DNA of 64,000 nt from Bog-756 sp963778165 (GTDB lineage Bacteria; Actinomycetota; Acidimicrobiia; Acidimicrobiales; RAAP-2): positions 372,001-436,000 of the forward strand of contig CAVZTE010000004.1 of assembly GCA_963778165.1 (NCBI GenBank), in the 5' to 3' direction. The number at the start of each line of letters is the position of its first letter. Position 1 is the first letter of the stretch. Shown here piece after piece: positions 60,302 to 64,000 of this stretch. The position numbers were made by a program, and so were the translations under genes. The notes under the pieces are model-generated. The model saw only the letters and a program-made list of their open reading frames with translations, was not told the DNA's origin and searched no databases.

Positions 60302-60927
60302 GCCACCCCCTCTTCGCCCGGGTCTACGCCCGCCGGTCGGTGGCCCAGGCCCACCTCCAAGAGGAGCACCGGCGGGAGCTCCTGGCCGGGCTGACCGGGC
60401 GGGTGCTGGAGGTGGGGTGCGGCAACGGGCTCAACTTCGCCCTCTACCCGCCGGAGGTCACCGAGGTGGTCGGGGTCGAGCCCGAGTCCTACCTGCGCCA
60501 CCAGGCCCAGCTGGCCGCCCAGGCCTGCGGCCGGTCGGTCACCGTCCTCGAGGGACGGGCCGAGTCGGTGGCCGACGTGGTGACCGGCCCGTTCGACGCC
60601 GTGGTGTTCTCCCTGGTCCTGTGCAGCGTGGCCGATCCGGGCCTGGTCCTCCGGGAGGCCAAGCAGACCTTGCGGGACGGCGCCTCCATCCGCTTCTACG
60701 AGCACGTGGTGTCCGAGGACCCCGGGGCGGCCCGCCTCCAACGTCTGTTCACACCGCTGTGGGGTGCGGTGGCCGGAGGATGCCGGCCCGACCGGGACAC
60801 CCTGGCCGTGGTGGAAGCGGAGTTCCCCGGCACCCGGGCCCGGCGGTTCGAGTTCTGCCCGGGTGGCCGACTGCCCTGCGGCCTCGTGGCGCCCCACGTG
60901 CTGGGTCGGGCGGTCCACCGGGCCTGA
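60298..60927 (+). CDS. Class I SAM-dependent methyltransferase
   Basis: The 209-residue protein has motif I RVLEVGCGNGLNF (36-48), VVGVEPESYLRHQAQ with the acidic residue for SAM ribose, FDAVVFSLVLCSVADP and GASIRFYEHVVSEDPG, as in UbiE/Coq5 and small-molecule methyltransferases. The GTG start overlaps the GH16 stop (GTGA). It might methylate a sugar or lipid intermediate of the cluster. It resembles human METTL7-type and bacterial phospholipid N-methyltransferase sequences loosely, so a lipid acceptor is possible. Confidence 0.86.
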   Translation: MSHPLFARVYARRSVAQAHLQEEHRRELLAGLTGRVLEVGCGNGLNFALYPPEVTEVVGVEPESYLRHQAQLAAQACGRSVTVLEGRAESVADVVTGPFDAVVFSLVLCSVADPGLVLREAKQTLRDGASIRFYEHVVSEDPGAARLQRLFTPLWGAVAGGCRPDRDTLAVVEAEFPGTRARRFEFCPGGRLPCGLVAPHVLGRAVHRA

Positions 60928-60958
60928 CGCCGGTGGCGGCCCTGTTACCGTCGAGGGC

Positions 60959-61984
60959 GTGCCCGATCCCGCCCCCACCGACCGGCCGGGGGAGCCGCCT
61001 CCGGCCGGGTACCGGATGCCCCCCGAGACCGCGCCCCATCAGCGCACCCTCATCTCGTGGCCGTGCCGTCGGGAGTTGTGGGGCGACTCCCTCGACGACG
61101 CCAAGCGGGAGTACGCCGGGGTGGTGGACGCCGTGGCGGCCTTCGAGCCGGTGACGGTGGTGGCGTCCACCAAGGCCGATGCGGCCGAGGCCCGGGCGGC
61201 CACCGTCGACGGGGTGGAGGTCATCGAGATCCACCTCGACGACTCGTGGGTGCGCGACAACGGTCCGCTCTTCGTGACCGGAGGGCCCGACGGCCCCATC
61301 GGGGTGCACTTCCGGTTCAACGCCTGGGGCGAGAAGTTCGACGGGTGGGAGCGGGACGAGGCCGCCGGGGCCACCCTGGCGGCGCGCTTCGGCACGGGAG
61401 TGGTCGAAGCCCCACTTGTCCTGGAGGGCGGGTCGGTCATCGTCGACGGCCGGGGCCGTCTGGTGACCACCGAGCAGTGCCTCCTCCACCCCAACCGCAA
61501 CCCCCGGCTCTCCCGGGCCCAGATCGAGGAGGACCTGCGGACGTACCTCGGGGTGACCGAGATCATCTGGTTGGGCCAGGGCCTGGTGGGCGACCGCGAC
61601 ACCGACGGGCACGTCGACATGTTCACCGCCCTCACCGACGACGGCGCCCTGCTCATGCAGTCCCGCCCCACCGGCGACCCCGATCACGGGGCCATGGCCG
61701 ACAACCGCCGGCGGGCCGAGAGGGCCGGGTTCACGGTGGTCGACTTCCCCCATCTGGCCCATGGGGAGGTGGGAGGGGAGCCGGTGACGCTGTCCTATCT
61801 CAACCTGTACCTGTGCAACGGCGGGGTGGTGGTTCCGCTGGCCGGAACGGCCACCGACGACGAGGCCCTGGCGGCGTTGCGCCGGGCCTACCCGGACCGG
61901 GAGGTGGTCGGGGTCCCGGCCCTGACCATCGCCTTCGGCGGCGGCGGGCCCCACTGCATCACCCAGCAGGTGCCGCAGCCGTGA
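60959..61984 (+). CDS. aguA: Agmatine deiminase
   Basis: A 341-residue peptidylarginine-deiminase-like enzyme. The catalytic cysteine is C333 in GGGGPHCITQQVP; DDSWVRDNGP supplies the aspartate and W, and DTDGHVDMF the histidine and aspartate. It hydrolyses agmatine to N-carbamoylputrescine and ammonia. The start is GTG at 60959 after a weak ribosome site. The next gene, overlapping by four bases, encodes the enzyme for the next step, which makes the assignment firm. An arginine decarboxylase is not seen nearby. Confidence 0.93.
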   Translation: MPDPAPTDRPGEPPPAGYRMPPETAPHQRTLISWPCRRELWGDSLDDAKREYAGVVDAVAAFEPVTVVASTKADAAEARAATVDGVEVIEIHLDDSWVRDNGPLFVTGGPDGPIGVHFRFNAWGEKFDGWERDEAAGATLAARFGTGVVEAPLVLEGGSVIVDGRGRLVTTEQCLLHPNRNPRLSRAQIEEDLRTYLGVTEIIWLGQGLVGDRDTDGHVDMFTALTDDGALLMQSRPTGDPDHGAMADNRRRAERAGFTVVDFPHLAHGEVGGEPVTLSYLNLYLCNGGVVVPLAGTATDDEALAALRRAYPDREVVGVPALTIAFGGGGPHCITQQVPQP

Positions 61985-62919
61985 GGGTCATCCGCTCCAC
62001 CGACCAGCCGTCGTGGGCCCGCACCGATCCTCCCGAGCACCCACCGGTCCGGGTGGGGGCGGTACAGGTGGCGTGGCACCCCGACCCCGCCGAGCACCAG
62101 CGGACCCTGGCCGAGGGCATCCGCCTGGCTGCGGCCGAGGCCGTGGACCTGGTGTGCCTCCAGGAGCTGACCCTGTCCCCGTACTTCGCCGTCACCCCGG
62201 ACGGACCGGGTCCGGACCGGGTGGAACCCGAGGACCTGGGGTCCGGCCCGACCATGCGGTTCGCCGCGGCCATGGCCGCCGAGACCGGCGTGCCGGTGCA
62301 CGCCTCGTTGTACGAGGCCCGGCCCGGGCACCGCCTGGGCTACAACACGGCCATCGTGGTGGGGCCGGACGGGGACCTGCGCCTGCGGACCCGCAAGCTG
62401 CACATCCCGGTGACCGAGGGCTACTTCGAGGACCGCTACTTCGCCCCCGGCCCGGCCGGGCCCGACGCCTTCCCCACCCTGTCGGTGGCCGGAACCGACT
62501 TCGGCTTCCCGACGTGTTGGGACCAGTGGTTCCCCGAGCTGGCCCGGGCCTACTCCCTGCGGGGGGCGGCGGTGCTGGTGTACCCCACCGCCATCGGCTC
62601 CGAGCCCGACCACCCGGGCTTCGACACCGAGCCGTTGTGGGAGAAGGTGATCACCGCCAACGGCATCGCCAACGGGACCTTCATGGTGGCGGTCAACCGC
62701 ATCGGCCACGAACCGCCGCTGACCTTCTACGGCTCGTCGTTCATCTCCGACCCCTACGGCCGGATTCTGGTGCAGGCCCCGCGGGACAAGCCGGCGGTAC
62801 TGGTGGCCGACCTCGACGTCGATCAGCGGCGGGACTGGCTGGCCCTGTTCCCCTTCCTCACCACCCGCCGGCCCGACGCCTACGGACCGCTGGCCGAAAC
62901 CACGGACCCCACGAGCTGA
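61981..62919 (+). CDS. aguB: N-carbamoylputrescine amidase
   Basis: The 312-residue nitrilase-superfamily enzyme has the Glu-Lys-Cys triad at E62 (LQELTLSPYF), K139 (TRKLHIP) and C179 (PTCWDQWFPE). The GYFEDRYF and TLSVAGTDFGF segments are typical of AguB. It converts N-carbamoylputrescine to putrescine, CO2 and ammonia. GTG at 61981 overlaps the aguA stop (GTGA). With aguA it forms a complete agmatine-to-putrescine route in the cytoplasm. Confidence 0.93.
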   Translation: MRVIRSTDQPSWARTDPPEHPPVRVGAVQVAWHPDPAEHQRTLAEGIRLAAAEAVDLVCLQELTLSPYFAVTPDGPGPDRVEPEDLGSGPTMRFAAAMAAETGVPVHASLYEARPGHRLGYNTAIVVGPDGDLRLRTRKLHIPVTEGYFEDRYFAPGPAGPDAFPTLSVAGTDFGFPTCWDQWFPELARAYSLRGAAVLVYPTAIGSEPDHPGFDTEPLWEKVITANGIANGTFMVAVNRIGHEPPLTFYGSSFISDPYGRILVQAPRDKPAVLVADLDVDQRRDWLALFPFLTTRRPDAYGPLAETTDPTS

Positions 62920-62959
62920 GCGGCGCCGGCCCCACGCCACCGCCGTACGCTGGTCCGGT

Positions 62960-63616
62960 ATGGATCCCCCGCTCACCGAGATCTCGACCGACGACACCGT
63001 CTGGCGGTTCGACACCTCCTTCCTCACCTCCAACTGGACCTGCATCTGGGGGCGGGGCTGCCTCGGGATCCTGGACCGGCCGGCGCCCGAGCTCGGCCAC
63101 GGCTGCTGCTCGATCGGGGCCGAGCTCACCGACGTGGACGAGGCCCGAAGGATCGGGGCCCTGGCCGACACCCTGGACCCGTCGCGTTTCCAATACCACG
63201 ACACCGCCGCCCGGGACGGGGTGTTCGGGGATCCCACCCGCCGTACCACCCGGGTGGTCGACGGGGCCTGCATCTTCCTCAACCGGCCGGGGTTCGAGGG
63301 CGGGTCGGGCTGCGCCCTGCACCTGGGCGCCCTGGACTCGGGGGACTCGCCGGTCGAGTACAAGCCCACGGTGTGCTGGCAGCTGCCCATCCGGGTGGAC
63401 TGGGAAGAGCGCGACGACGGGAGGGAGACGGCCACCGTGCGGGCCTGGTCCCGGGCCGACTGGGGTCCCGAGGGCGAGACCATGGCCTGGTGCTGCACCG
63501 AGGGCGACCGGGCCTACGTGGGCGACCGGCCGGTCATCGAGTCCCTGGCCGAGGAGTTGGAAGAGGTGACCGGTCCGGCGGTGTTCGTCGAGCTGAAGCG
63601 GCGCCTGGGACGCTGA
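62960..63616 (+). CDS. Cysteine-rich hypothetical protein
   Basis: The 218-residue protein has no signal and contains at least eight cysteines: CIWGRGCLGIL, HGCCSIGAEL, then single cysteines near 112, 122, 144, and a late CC pair (MAWCCTEG). This layout resembles zinc- or iron-sulfur-binding proteins of the YkgJ/cysteine-cluster type but without their exact motif. ERRR-like basic helices are absent. The ATG at 62960 has GCTGGTCCGGT upstream, a weak site. It follows aguB by 40 bp, maybe by read-through. A family is not recognised with confidence. Confidence 0.75.
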   Translation: MDPPLTEISTDDTVWRFDTSFLTSNWTCIWGRGCLGILDRPAPELGHGCCSIGAELTDVDEARRIGALADTLDPSRFQYHDTAARDGVFGDPTRRTTRVVDGACIFLNRPGFEGGSGCALHLGALDSGDSPVEYKPTVCWQLPIRVDWEERDDGRETATVRAWSRADWGPEGETMAWCCTEGDRAYVGDRPVIESLAEELEEVTGPAVFVELKRRLGR

Positions 63617-63767
63617 ACGACGAGCGGGGTCGACGCCGCCGACAGGGGCAGCGCCGCTGTTGTCACCGCGGCCGCGGGCTGATAGACCTCAGCGGCGGAC
63701 CGGCGTCCGGCGATCCCGAATGAACGAACCCGGGCCACGAGTGCGGTACGAGTAAAGGAGCAGCCCG

Positions 63768-64000
63768 TTGAGCGAGGATGCCGATGAGACCCTGTCGGCT
63801 CTCCACCATGAGCTCCGACGGTTCCCCCCACCCCCCGACCTGGCGGCATCGGCCAACGCCCGACCGGGGATCTACCAGGAGGCGGCGGCCGATCCCCTGG
63901 CCTTCTGGGCCGAGCAGGCCGGGCGGCTGAGCTGGGCCGAGCCGTGGAGCCAGGTGCTCGAGTGGGATCTCCCGTTCGCCTCGTGGTTCGTCGGCGGCCG
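63768..64000 (+). CDS. Acetyl-CoA synthetase-like protein, N-terminus only (partial)
   Basis: A frame starting with TTG at 63768, seven bases after AAAGGAG, runs off the window. Its 77 residues include ADPLAFWAEQAGRLSWAEPW and LEWDLPFASWFVGG, the N-terminal cap of acetyl/propionyl-CoA synthetases (the FWAE and W-FVGG motifs). The full enzyme activates acetate with ATP and CoA. A 150-bp region upstream probably holds its promoter. Confidence 0.85.
   Translation, partial: MSEDADETLSALHHELRRFPPPPDLAASANARPGIYQEAAADPLAFWAEQAGRLSWAEPWSQVLEWDLPFASWFVGG

Noticed and set aside
1..64000. Possible tRNA or rRNA genes
   Set aside because: I saw no cloverleaf with GTTCRANNC-like T-loop nor rRNA-like sequence in the intergenic regions; a covariance search would be decisive.

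Overview
The window is a very GC-rich, gene-dense bacterial chromosome segment. F420-type luciferase-like oxidoreductases, a PPOX/F420-type flavoprotein, a mycothiol-type formaldehyde dehydrogenase, a MarP-like CvpA/trypsin protease, GTG/TTG starts and many ATGA/GTGA overlaps point to an actinomycete. The 42-residue 'ATPDG.GYWLVAADGGVF.FGDA' repeats suggest an uncultured Acidimicrobiia relative, but that placement is inference. No rRNA, tRNA, transposase, integrase, phage gene or CRISPR array was seen.

Layout. 1-5.7 kb: acyl-CoA catabolism (two acyl-CoA dehydrogenase subunits; an SDR/thiolase/luciferase-like operon; a divergent aldehyde dehydrogenase). 5.9-14.9 kb: a secreted protein, a frameshifted F420-type oxidoreductase, an iron-uptake permease and binding lipoprotein behind a putative iron-box promoter, then lipoprotein, DMT transporter, esterase and MBL hydrolase. 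14.9-22.7 kb: GH15 enzyme with a lysine-rich tail, MarP-like protease, a CWAVG-repeat lipoprotein, methyltransferase, VOC protein and PLP decarboxylase. 22.7-30.4 kb: two tandem cassettes, each a PstS-like binding protein followed by a putative-Ig/FnIII secreted protein, joined by a 1,519-bp direct repeat that looks identical. 30.7-36.6 kb: mycothiol formaldehyde detoxification pair, APC permease, SnoaL protein, and a PPK2 plus adenylate kinase pair. 36.6-42.5 kb: SRPBCC and enoyl-CoA hydratase genes, then the most unusual locus: a free-standing lipoyl domain, a SnoaL-like protein, an in-frame fusion of a 3-ketosteroid-dehydrogenase-like flavoprotein with a complete thiamine-diphosphate E1-alpha, and E1-beta. 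42.6-49 kb: lipoprotein peptidase, a large secreted repeat protein (frameshifted), a QueA-like enzyme and SDR controlled divergently by SoxR. 49-54.6 kb: Lhr-type helicase, universal stress protein, PPOX protein. 54.6-60.9 kb: a long non-coding leader and a polysaccharide cluster (epimerase, TAT lipoprotein GH26, membrane GT2, tiny membrane protein, GH16, methyltransferase). 61-64 kb: agmatine deiminase and N-carbamoylputrescine amidase, a cysteine-rich unknown, and the start of acetyl-CoA synthetase.

How it fits together. The acyl-CoA genes at the left and the enoyl-CoA hydratase/E1 fusion locus suggest growth on lipids or steroid-like compounds. Duplicated phosphate-type binding proteins with PPK2/Adk hint at attention to phosphate and polyphosphate, though no pstCAB genes are present. 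Several genes carry single-base indels in short homopolymers or repeats, so assembly or consensus error must be excluded before calling them pseudogenes.
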